A stretch of DNA of 10,102 bases from Larix sibirica (Eukaryota; Streptophyta; Pinopsida; Pinales; Pinaceae). The position numbers and the translations under genes were made by a program. Below, in pieces: positions 1 through 8,097 of the stretch (positions within the stretch are counted from its first letter, which is position 1; every line of letters begins with the position of its first letter). The stretch covers positions 1 to 10,102 of the forward strand of contig NWUY0303871699.1 of assembly GCA_004151065.3 (NCBI GenBank), in the 5' to 3' direction. The notes under the pieces were generated by a model. The model made no database searches. It saw nothing but the letters and a program-made list of their open reading frames with translations, and was not told the DNA's origin.

Positions 1-59
1 TATTATTATTATAAATAATTATTAAAATATTTTATAATTATAAAATTAAATTTTTTTAT
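1..59. repeat. A/T-only low-complexity tract
   Basis: All 59 bases are A or T, beginning with TAT trinucleotide repeats and ending in a T-run. The first C is at position 60. Such tracts are common in plant intergenic DNA and can act as matrix-attachment or nucleosome-poor DNA, but nothing here shows a function. Positions 60-269 continue AT-rich, with no frame or motif I can name. Confidence 0.8.
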
Positions 60-269
60 CGTTTAGATATATAATTTATTATTTTTCCTTAATTTAGAAA
101 GAGAGTTAGTGTATAAAGTTTATAGTGATACCAACACCACCACATTAGAGGGCATAAAAAAAGTGTAAAATACAATATACACAAAGAATTTCATTTTCAC
201 TTTTCATGTGCATTGTTTATCATTTTCTTTAGTTTGTGATAGCAAAACTATGTTGATTATGTTAATCGT

Positions 270-607
270 GATGTTTAAAGAGGTAATGGTGCTATATATA
301 TAAGGATAAGATGATGTGTACAAGAAAAAGTGTAAGCTAAATTATTAAAGAAATAGGTGTAGAATTAAGAAAAAAATGTGAGTTCCAATAAAATATGAAT
401 ATTTAGTAGACAGCTTTAGAATAAGTGAAATGGACACACTTACACAATTCCTCTAAATTTTCTTTGTGAAGTGGATAACATTTGGAAGCTTAAATATAAG
501 CTTTGTATAAGTGATTGTATCCATCATTATTTTAGCCATTTGTGTTTTTTAATATAAAATATGGTAAAAGAAGTTATAATAAATTATAATAAAAAGATTT
601 CATAAAT
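270..607. repeat. Left module copy L1 of a tandem repeat
   Basis: This is the first of three copies of an AT-rich module of about 340 bp. It begins GATGTTTAAAGAGGTAATGG and the same word recurs at 608 with one change, giving a period of 338 bp. Shared landmarks in order are AAGGATAAGATGATG, GTGAGTTCCAA, a GTGGATAAC block, GGAAGCTTAAATATAA, TGATTGTATCCATCATTA and AAAAAGATTTC. Unlike the later copies it runs directly into the next L copy, with no right module between them. The family is not recognised and no coding frame is conserved. Confidence 0.85.
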
Positions 608-934
608 GATATTTAAAGAGGTAATGGTAATATATATATATATATGTATATAAGGATAAGATGATGTGTATAAGAAAAAGTGTAAGCTAAATTATTAAAG
701 ACATAGGGGTAGAATTAAGAAAAAATGTGAGTTCCAACAAATTATGAATAGTGAAATGGACACACTTACATAATTCTTCTAAATTTTCCTTGGGAAGTGG
801 ATAACGTTTGGAAGCTTAAATATAATATTTGTATAAGTGATTGTATCCATCATTATTTTAGTTATTTGTGTTTTTTTAATAAAAAATATAGTAAAAGAAG
901 TTATAACAAATTATAATAAAAAGATTTCGTAAAT
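608..934. repeat. Left module copy L2
   Basis: This is a direct, head-to-tail copy of 270-607 and the two align along nearly their whole length. Differences include an expanded TA run near the start and loss of about 15 bp around the ATGAATATTTAGTAGACAGC segment that is present in L1. It continues directly into right module R1. Confidence 0.85.
631..645. repeat. (TA)n microsatellite in L2
   Basis: There are about 7.5 uninterrupted TA dinucleotides, followed by GTATATA. The equivalent site in L1 (about 292-301) has a shorter run, so the tract has changed length since the two modules separated. Confidence 0.8.
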
Positions 935-1576
935 GATGTTTATTTATTTAAAATTAATTATCTATATAACTTTATTAAAAGAGATATCCTCTTAACTTTA
1001 ATCAAGCTAAGTCTAACTTATTTCATTCTAGATAATCTCTCATCGTAGAATCTTAAGACTTTATTTATTCTTCTAATAGTTCTAATCTTAAGGTTGCTAG
1101 AAAATAAACTCTGCACTTTCTTGCAACATTCTCAATATTTTCAACATTCAAGGGCTTCCAAATATGTCCTTATGAATCACTTTAATGTGTCATTTAGTTG
1201 CTTCGTTTACATCGGTTATATAGTTATTGCCTTGAGATGAGTCTAACAAGCTTTTAAGGAAAGATTGAAGACCTCTCTTAGACATTCAAATTCCCCCTAA
1301 ATGTCCAATGGATATCTTATCCAAATTCATTATTTTTTCATTTTCTTGGTAAAAGTCAATCGATTTATTCATCCTTGTAAATTGATTTCGTGGATTTGCT
1401 TTCATTTGCTTTTCTACCCCTGTCTATTCTCAAGCCTTCATGCTTTATGATGTCAAAATTCTTTTACTCCATGAATCCATTTCTAATCAATAAAATTATA
1501 AATACATATAGCAAGATAAGCACTCTAACCTATTTCTCATTTGAAATTAGAATATTCATGTTGCATAGAGCTTAAA
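935..1576. repeat. Right module copy R1
   Basis: About 640 bp that recurs as R2 further along. Landmarks shared by the two, in order, are TTATTTAAAATTAATTATC, CTAGATAATCTCT, TTTTCAACATTCAAGG, GAATCACT..AATGTGTCATTTAGT, TGTCCAATGGATAT, ATTCTCAAGCCTTCAT and AATCCATTTCTAATCAATAA. R1 is about 80 bp shorter than R2 between roughly 1200 and 1230. It holds a 61-codon open frame at 1390-1575 that starts with GTG. I do not consider this a gene, because its differences from R2 fall equally on all codon positions. It may be part of an old transposable element, but I recognise no protein or terminal structure. Confidence 0.85.
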
Positions 1577-1816
1577 TATAAAAGGATAAGATGATAAGTA
1601 CAAGAAAAAATGTGAATATTTAGTAGACAACCTTACAATCAAGTGGACATGCATATTTTTCTTCCATCACTTGGAAGAGGATAGCATTTAGAAGCTTAAA
1701 GATAGCATTTGTGGGAGTGATTGTATCAATGATGTTTACAACCACACACTTTTGTTTGTATATAAAGTATAGTAAAAAAAAGTTATAATAAACTATAATA
1801 AAAAGATTTCATAAAT
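1577..1816. repeat. Left module copy L3, internally deleted
   Basis: This third L copy is shorter (about 240 bp) and more diverged. It keeps AAAGGATAAGATGATAAGTACAAG at its start (1581 onward), GAATATTTAGTAGACA, AGAAGCTTAAA, TGATTGTATC and the AATAAAAAGATTTCATAAATTACG end. It has lost the segment that in L1 and L2 carries AAATTATTAAAG and the GTGAGTTCC word. It follows R1 directly, so R1 and L3 form the join of a larger L-R tandem unit. Confidence 0.75.
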
Positions 1817-2527
1817 TACGTTTATTTAAAATTAATTATCTTATTGAAAGGGACAAGCCTCTTCAACTATAACCAAGCCAAGTCTAACTCATTTCCTTCT
1901 AGATAATCTCTTATGTTGGAATCTTGAGACTTTATTTCTTATTGTAGTAGCTCTAATCTTAGGGTCCTTTGGAACCAACTCTCTATCCACGCAACCTTCT
2001 CAATCTTTTCAACATTCAAGGGGGGCAATTATGTCCCTATGAATCACTCCAATGTGTCATTTAGTCACTTTGCTTCCATTGGTTAGTTTTCCAATGGTCA
2101 ACATCGATTTGGTTAGATAGTGCAATGGCATATTGGGAGTTTATTTCAGTGGATGAACTATATGTTTTCACATGTATTCCTTGCCTTGGGATGAGCCTAA
2201 CATCCTTCCAAGCCAATAACTAAGAACTCCCTTGTACATTCAAATCGCCTCCTAGTGTCCAATGGATATATTATGCAAATTCATTATTTTCTTTTGCTTA
2301 CTAAATCCTTATCGATTTATTCGTCCTTATAAATTAGTTTCATGGAGTTGCTTTCATTTCATTTTCCGCACTTGTCCATTCTCAAGCCTTCATACTTTAT
2401 CATGCCAGGCCATTTCTTTTACTTGATGAATCCATTTCTAATCAATAAAAGTATAAATACATATAGTAAGGTAAGCACTCTAGCCTATTTCTCGTTTGGA
2501 ATTAGAATATTCTTGTTGTATAGAGCT
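1817..2527. repeat. Right module copy R2
   Basis: This is the second, longer copy of the right module, in the same orientation as R1. In the best-conserved 180 bp (about 2342-2527) I count roughly 22 substitutions against 1390-1575, plus one 3-bp indel. It contains about 80 bp missing from R1, within about 2075-2180. Similarity to R1 stops just after TATAGAGCT near 2527. Its frame continues to 2611 only through unrelated sequence, so that 89-codon frame is not evidence of a gene. Confidence 0.85.
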
Positions 2528-3990
2528 GAAGCCACCTCATCCTACATTGTAACACTCATCTTGATCTTAGTATTGTTTTTGAAAATATGTGGTTGCAAAG
2601 CTCTCACTTGATGGAATGACAAATCGTTTAATGAAATAATTAATCATTTCTTGTTATAGTGAAGACACTTTTTTTTCATTTTTTTATATTATATGTGGCT
2701 TCTTCCATCAATATATCCTTATGGTGTTTCTCACATTAATCTTTACACTTTTATTAACCCTCAAGCACTTTCTTCAAATTTACATTTTCCTTTAGTCTCT
2801 ATGATCTCCATCTTCTTCTTTTTCAAGTTAATATAATTTTAATAGTTGATACACAACAAATATGTCATATATGAATCAAATATAGTTCTTTTGAAAATCT
2901 AAATAAGTTACCAAATTAGACCACAAGTGGGCGATGCCCATTATATCCATGTTTGTCGCAATAAAACTAAATCAAATTCAATAATGTGAATGAATCATTT
3001 AATATATATTCATGAAGATGATATAAATAAATTGATGAATATTGGTGTGTTCTGGTGCCTACAACAATTCCCTTTGATTTGCAGTGGCCAGTCATGTTTA
3101 GGTCTTAGAACTATAGCCATGCATTATCATAAAACATTATCAATACATCTCCACACAAGATTATTAATCTATATATTATTTTAGCCATGAAAAATCCATT
3201 AACTTTCCATAGCCCTCCCCATCACCCTACTTTGAAATCATTGACTTCACCAACCGCAATAATTCATCAAATACATTGTTTTTTCCATGTAAGTATCCTA
3301 CAACATAAATTTGGCTCCATGGGTCCCTCTAAAGAAGGGACATGCCCACTCGCTTTCATGTGACCATAAGTTTCACCTTCTCTTCTATATGCCCCCAAAC
3401 ATGTGGGGTGACTACCAATTTTCATTATGAAAAATAAAATGCACTGAATAATGTGAACACTACTAAGTGAAAAAGAAATCGGTATGTAGCCACATTCAAG
3501 TCACCAAAATGCTAATCAAAACCAAACTCAAACTCAATTAAACGCCCTACAATGTGGAAGCCAATCTAGATATTTTTAGATTTTCTTCTTAATAATAAAA
3601 AATAATGGAAATTTTGAAAATTAAAAAAATATATTAATATTTTATACAACTATCATATTTTATAAAAATAAATAAAATAATATGACAACTACTAATGCCA
3701 AAACCAATCAATTATCATGCAAGCTAGATAATGTTAAGAAATACATTGATGTTCTATATAAATTGTCAAATATGTCTTACATAACATGCTTGTACTCACT
3801 ATACTAAAAATGTGTTTGACCAACCCATGTAAAAAATAAATAAATTATTTGTTCATCAATACCATATCTGTTTATGAAGAGTATTTTCATGGTAGTAGCC
3901 CCATCATCTTACAAAAATATTAATAATGCTCAAGGAAGCAACTTGATAAACTCTTTGTTGTTGTTACAAACTCATTAAAAACAACTCCAT
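2528..3990. other. Gene-free AT-rich stretch, nothing recognised
   Basis: About 1.46 kb between the tandem repeat and the LINE. The longest plus-strand frame (2990-3184, 64 codons) has low-complexity AT-driven composition and no recognisable motif. A particularly AT-rich section lies at about 3580-3690. A small inverted repeat (3323-3328 with 3336-3341, 7-nt loop) is the only tidy structure I saw. The LINE's upstream RT part, including the catalytic YADD box expected about 100-150 bases before 3991, is not detectable here. The element therefore either begins close to 3991 or is decayed beyond recognition upstream. Confidence 0.6.
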
Positions 3991-4630
3991 GATGTTTTTC
4001 CTTTCAAGGTTGAAGAGTTGGAGGTTGGTTTCAAGTATTTAGGTTTTTTCTTGAAACTAAACTGTTATTATATTGGTGATTTGACGTGGTTACTTAAAAT
4101 GGTCGAGAAAAGGCTGGGTTGTTAGTGGTGCAAGTGCCTTTACTTGAGTGGCAGACTTATCTTGATTAAGTTAGTCCTTGAAAATATCCCAGCTTTCTGG
4201 TTGCCTCTATCAAATATTCCCAAGATGATTTTGGGGAAGATCAATCAGAAATGCTTTCTCTTCCTATGGTCAGGGGCAAAGGGTCCATAAAAATTTCATT
4301 TGACTAGTTGGGAGAAAATTGCTAGACCAAAAAGCATGGGTGGATGGGGTTTAAATAATATTTTTTTACTTTATGAAAGCCCTGGGCACGAAGCGTCTCT
4401 GGAGATGTCTATTTTTAGGTGGTCTTTGGAGCGATGTTATTCGATCAAAATACATGTCTACCGGTATAGTTGTGGATTGGTTACGAAATGACTTGAAAAC
4501 CACTACTCTTGGTTCAATTTTTTTTAATCGTATGACAAAGGCTATTGACATTATCTTGGGTTGGTTGGCTTGGAAGCCAAGGGATGACATGTAAATCAGG
4601 GTTGGCAAGGACCCTCTCATCGATGGTGCA
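3991..4630 (+). pseudogene. LINE reverse transcriptase, C-terminal (thumb/connection) part
   Basis: The frame from 3991 reads FPFKVEELEVGFKYLGFFLK, then KMVEKRLG, LSGRLILIKLVLENIPAFW, LSNIPKMI, CFLFLWSG and ARPKSMGGWGLNNI. After a frameshift next to a T7 run (4361-4367) it continues from 4373 with ALGTKRLWRCLF, LWSDVIRSKYM, VVDWLR and LGWLAWKPRDD, then IRVGKDPLID. This is the standard block order downstream of the RT palm in plant LINE ORF2 proteins. The frame is broken by TAG at 4123 (at a position usually occupied by Trp), TAA at 4288 and TAA at 4595. Confidence 0.9.
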
Positions 4631-4638
4631 AATTTTTG

Positions 4639-5421
4639 TTCCTTTCTGCTAATTTGATCACATAATTGTGGGCAAAAGGTATTATAGTCCTCGCCTAAGT
4701 TTATTCTAGGGGTTCAAACATCTCGGGGGGTCTACATTGGAAATCTGTGACAAAGCTTCAGATCAGGGGTGATTTGAGTCTAGAATGAACTCGTTACATT
4801 CAGGGCCTTCTACATGCTGGTATAAGGTTGACAAATGTAGGAGATGTTCTCCTATGGACATGGAACGTCAAAGATGGATAGGTGACAACAAAGCTAGCAT
4901 GTGACTTGATAGTTGTTTCGAAGTGGGTTGATGGGACAAAATGGTGCAATAACTAGTTGTGGAATCGGAATTGCCCTATTAAGATCAAATTTTTTTGTTG
5001 GTTGTTATTGGAAGGAAAATTATTGACGTGGGATAAATTGGTCAAGAGGGGTGCTCGTGCCCCTAAATTCTGCATCTTCTAAGGATTAGATGTTGAATAT
5101 ATTAATCACCTCTTTGTTTTATGTGGATTTACACAAAGGGTTTGGCGGGAAGTGAGGATTATCACAAAGCTGGAGAATACTTGGCTCGTCGATAGTTTTG
5201 AGGAGTGCCTTTTTAATTGGAAAGCTCTTGTTGCACAATGCTTTGAACTTCCTGATTTTGTCAGTTGGGCCATTTGGAAACATCGGAACAATGTTATGTT
5301 TGAATACAGGCCCATACACTTTTCAAGAGATATTTTGCAAGCTTTGGAAATTTTTCGAGAATATCAGAAGAGATTGGGACATCCCCTTAACAGAATCCAA
5401 TGTCCACCTAGTTTCAATTGA
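4639..5421 (+). pseudogene. LINE linker and zf-RVT zinc-binding region
   Basis: One frame runs without indels for about 780 bases but carries eight stops. Recognisable pieces are LWAKGI, LLWTWNVKDG, TTKLACD, LWNRNCPIKIKFFCWLLLEG, LLTWDKLVKRG, APKFCIF and INHLFVLC, then VSWAIWKHRNNVMFE and CPPSFN. The zf-RVT pattern is Cys-x2-Cys...His-x4-Cys. Cys (5071-5073), His (5107-5109) and the last Cys (5122-5124) survive, but the second Cys position is the TAA at 5080-5082. The stretch from 5152 to 5421 is the longest stop-free part (about 89 codons) and matches LINE sequence between zf-RVT and RNase H; it is not a separate gene. Confidence 0.88.
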
Positions 5422-5424
5422 TCA

Positions 5425-5882
5425 TTTCCGGTGGGGTTCTTTGACGGCACTTCACCTAATGGTGGGGCAATATCCAGTGTTGGGATTGTCCTGAAAATAT
5501 CGATTTCTCGCTTCTTTTGTGGTTGGTCTATGGTGGTGGCACCAACACTATAAGTGAACTTCTCGCTTTTGGTGCTTTGTTGCATTTTGTGCATTACAAA
5601 AATATTCGTAAATTAAGGATAGTTGGGGACTCCAGGATTATTCTTGATTAGGCACGGAATAGGAGCTTTCTTCAAGCAATTATGTTGGAGTGGCAATTGA
5701 CTAGAATAAGAAATCTTCAATCTTCTTTCCACATGAGGTAGTATTGCCATGTATATCGGGAATAAAACACCAAAGTAAATTTACTTTCAAAAAAAGGACT
5801 CTCCTCTCTAGAGGGTCTATTGTTCTTTGAGGAACGGAGAGACTTGACTATCCTTACACAAAGATCTCTTGTATTTTATTGA
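5425..5882 (+). pseudogene. LINE C-terminal RNase H domain
   Basis: In plant L1 elements this domain degrades the RNA strand of the RNA/DNA hybrid. The first catalytic Asp is in FFDGTSPNGG (codon 5443-5445). After a frameshift near the TGGTGGTGG stretch around 5530-5540, the Glu is in SELLAFGALL (5556-5558) and the second Asp in RIVGDSRIILD (5628-5630). The terminal motif reads HVYRE, stop, NTKVNLLSKKG, where the family normally has Ala-Asp. The last catalytic Asp is therefore Asn (5778-5780). Stops lie at 5649, 5739 and 5763, and the natural end is probably TGA at 5880-5882. Confidence 0.88.
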
Positions 5883-6155
5883 CTGTTGTTTTTTCGGCAT
5901 TGTCAATTTATTGCATTTATTGATATAATAGGCTAGTTTCCAGGGTTTTTGCATACTGTATTTTTGTTGGATAAAAATTTTTTTACTTTTGTTTTTTCCT
6001 ATGTGGGAATTCACAATGGCTATTCTTTATTTGTAGAGGAGTTTTGGAAAAATCTATTTATAGGACTGTGTCTCCGCTACAACAATGGTAAATTACAATG
6101 TATGCTTTGATTCATAAGTAACAATAAGTATAGTATTTTTCAGTGTGAAAAAAAA
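5883..6155 (+). other. Probable LINE 3' UTR ending in a short A-run
   Basis: Noncoding, T-rich sequence follows the RNase H stop. An A8 run at 6148-6155 is a plausible remnant of the poly(A) tail that marks the 3' end of an L1-type insertion. This is inference from position: I could not find a convincing target-site duplication, and the tail could lie elsewhere. Confidence 0.35.
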
Positions 6156-6422
6156 TCATTGAGAACAAGGCTCGATAAACATTCTACCAGTCGTCCTATA
6201 ACACTGGTAAGAACCTTACAATCTTAAGCTCAAAATCAAAATGTAATGAATTTCAATTTTAATAAAAATTTGTTATATCTTAGCCCTTGATAACAAGTGT
6301 TTTATCAAAGAATAAAACAATATATTCTTAATATAAACATGATTATACCCAAATAAAGGCATTGAGAAACTACCAAACCATCAAGTTGTGGCAACAATAC
6401 TGTGACTAAGAAGGGAAGCCAA

Positions 6423-6497
6423 CCATCAATTCTCTCTTTATACATTATTATGTAATCCAGCCATCAATTCTCTCCCTATAAATTAGTATGCAAGAAT
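6423..6497. repeat. Diverged 38-bp tandem duplication
   Basis: CCATCAATTCTCTC begins at 6423 and again at 6461, a period of 38 bp. The copies then read TTTATACATTATTATGTAA and CCTATAAATTAGTATGCAA, so they differ at a handful of sites. It is a small local duplication with no evident function. Confidence 0.75.
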
Positions 6498-6676
6498 CAA
6501 CAATGTGAGGAGGTGGCATAACTAAATTAGTGATTCTTTGACTCAAAACCCTTCTAGATAAAGTGACCTCGCTTCTTCTTGTAAATTTTACAATTCTACT
6601 TCTAAATTGGGAGGCTGATAAAATATATAGAATATACAGAATTTTATTTCAATTAGTAAACAAGAGCCATGAGGTG

Positions 6677-6695
6677 GCAATGTCCCCGACATTGC
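6677..6695. repeat. Perfect 8-bp hairpin with 3-nt loop
   Basis: GCAATGTC (6677-6684) and GACATTGC (6688-6695) are exact reverse complements separated by CCC. It is locally GC-richer than its surroundings. It is not followed by a T-run and no gene is near, so a terminator or RNA role is not supported. Confidence 0.7.
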
Positions 6696-7427
6696 AAATA
6701 GTTGTTGCTACAATATGAAAGCCATAGAAACAAGAACATAGATGGAAACGAATTTATCTTGATTTACTAAAGACTACGAAATGGATAGATAATTTTGATA
6801 GACAAAGCAATGTAGACAAGTGTTGAAATCTATGTTACTTGATAAATTTAGATTTAGAATATTTTTCTATTTTTTTACTTTCAAATACAATTTGATATTT
6901 ATAATATTGGATACAAGTAGGCTAAAACTATGTATTTATATAATGTTCGAAGATCTGATGATGGAGGAGTCACCAGTAACCATTAACTTGTCAATGCTTT
7001 TTTCCTTGAGTATGCTAAGTCCTTGATTGACTTCTAAAGCGTTTATTTTGTTATTAGATGCTTACCCCTAATCCTCATGCATACTCTAGTTCCTTTTGTC
7101 CCTTGAGATTAAAAATTATCCCCTACTCCTGCCACCCCATGGCTCTGCGAATCTATTAAAAACTATATGAACATTCAAATTACAGGGTAGAAATTACAAT
7201 TCCAAGTATCACCTATCAAAATTGTAAGCTCTTTCTACCTATCTCTATTTTTTAACTATGTAAATTTAAATTCCTCCCTCTCAAGTTAATCGCTACATTT
7301 ATACATGTTTGTTAAACATATACAACTGCTTTTAGTAACCATGATGTGATTTCAATAACAAATAAATTTGTTGCATCTAACATCTTTCATGGTCACAATG
7401 GTTCATCTTCTTGATGATTAAATCCTC

Positions 7428-7441
7428 TCCTTGATCAAGGA
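7428..7441. repeat. 14-bp perfect palindrome
   Basis: TCCTTGATCAAGGA equals its own reverse complement. It is a uninterrupted palindrome in otherwise unremarkable DNA, and could be a chance event or an old protein-binding site. Confidence 0.7.
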
Positions 7442-7585
7442 AACTTGGACAAGTTGAGTAGGTTGAATTTTGGATGTTGAATTGTCAAGTAGAAGTTGGT
7501 ATAGGTGTGATGTCAACCGTAGACAAATTACTTGATTTGCAACTTCTTCTAGTAACTATTATGTTTTTAATGAGTCAAGAAGTTG

Positions 7586-7621
7586 TCTGTATGAATCATG
7601 ACATGGTCAACTTCATACAGA
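7586..7621. repeat. 10-bp perfect inverted repeat, 16-nt loop
   Basis: TCTGTATGAA (7586-7595) and TTCATACAGA (7612-7621) are exact reverse complements around a 16-base spacer. Pairing does not extend inward or outward, so it is too short to call a miniature transposon or a microRNA precursor. Confidence 0.7.
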
Positions 7622-8079
7622 GTGTCCATGAGATCTTATCAAATTGCCATCATATGTGAGAGATTTTCCATGATAGTGGATGAGGTCACCCTAGGTAGTA
7701 AGCATAGATAGGTTATGGGTATTTTGAAATAACTGTTGTCGAGGAAGAAAATTGAATTATGCCTCATCTAAATGATATGCAGACACTGAGACAATGTATT
7801 CTAACATATTGTGCTTAAAGCTTCATCTTTTAATATAAACGTAGTACAAAACCACTCACAATGTTATGGGTAATCACATTATTTAAGCTTAATCATAATA
7901 ATATGTTGGTCCAAAAAGCTATTGTATTTGATTCTAGCAAACAATCCTTGTAGAATATGGTAGCAATAGATTACTTAGAAGACCGAATACAAGAGAGAGC
8001 CAACTCAATTTGTTGCACTAGGGGATGCTTGAGCCTTTTATTTAGTCCATTGCTAGGGATTCAATGTAATCTTTACGGA

Positions 8080-8097
8080 AAGGGCATGAATGCCCTT
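8080..8097. repeat. Perfect 8-bp inverted repeat, 2-nt spacer
   Basis: AAGGGCAT (8080-8087) and ATGCCCTT (8090-8097) flank GA. It lies at the start of the less AT-rich part of the window. No T-run follows and no gene is adjacent, so its meaning is unknown. Confidence 0.7.

Larger units (their letters stand above)
3991..5882 (+). pseudogene. Decayed plant L1-type LINE: RT C-terminus, zf-RVT and RNase H
   Basis: This is the remnant of the ORF2 polyprotein of a non-LTR retrotransposon, which nicks target DNA and copies its own RNA into the genome. Translation gives, in order, the typical plant LINE RT tail (FKYLGFFLK, LSGRLILIK, FLFLWSG, GGWGLNNI), a DPLI segment, the zf-RVT zinc region (FCIF then HLFVLC) and an RNase H domain (FFDGTSPNGG, SELLAF, RIVGDSR). 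The reading frame is +1 (codon starts at positions equal to 1 mod 3) to about 4367, +2 to about 4637, +1 to about 5530, and the third frame to the stop at 5880-5882. In-frame stops begin at 4123, 4288, 4595, 4663, 4696, 4786, 4879, 4954, 5080, 5419, 5649, 5739 and 5763. Endonuclease and RT catalytic core are absent, so it is 5'-truncated as is usual for LINEs. It cannot make a protein. Short open frames here on either strand are fragments or shadows of it. Confidence 0.93.
6156..7999. other. Gene-free AT-rich stretch, no family recognised
   Basis: About 1.8 kb with no credible gene. The two plus-strand frames of more than 60 codons (6820-7026 and 7474-7659) show no motif and have AT-driven composition. 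The stretch contains a 38-bp tandem duplication (6423-6497) and several short perfect inverted repeats, listed separately. It may be old transposon DNA, but I see no LTR termini, primer-binding site, integrase or gag/pol motif. Confidence 0.55.

Noticed and set aside
2342-2611. 89-codon plus-strand open frame as a small gene
   Set aside because: Its first two thirds are the R2 repeat, which shows no codon-position bias against R1, and the rest is unrelated flanking DNA.
2880-3440. Short inverted repeats such as TGGGCGATGCCCA as regulatory hairpins
   Set aside because: Arms are only 5-6 bp and no gene is nearby.
4366-4620. Minus-strand 84-codon frame
   Set aside because: It is the antisense shadow of the LINE RT tail, which is recognisable on the plus strand.
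5106-5594. Several overlapping frames on both strands
   Set aside because: All overlap the LINE zf-RVT/RNase H region in other frames; only the frame reading VSWAIWKHRNN and then FFDGTSPNGG matches a family.
5817-6014. 65-codon minus-strand frame, lysine-rich
   Set aside because: It is the reverse of the T-rich LINE end and 3' tail; its composition follows from the A/T runs.
3235-6162. AAATCATTGA at 3235-3244 and 6153-6162 as a LINE target-site duplication
   Set aside because: A 10-base AT-rich match is expected by chance over 3 kb, and the left copy is about 750 bases from the first recognisable LINE sequence.
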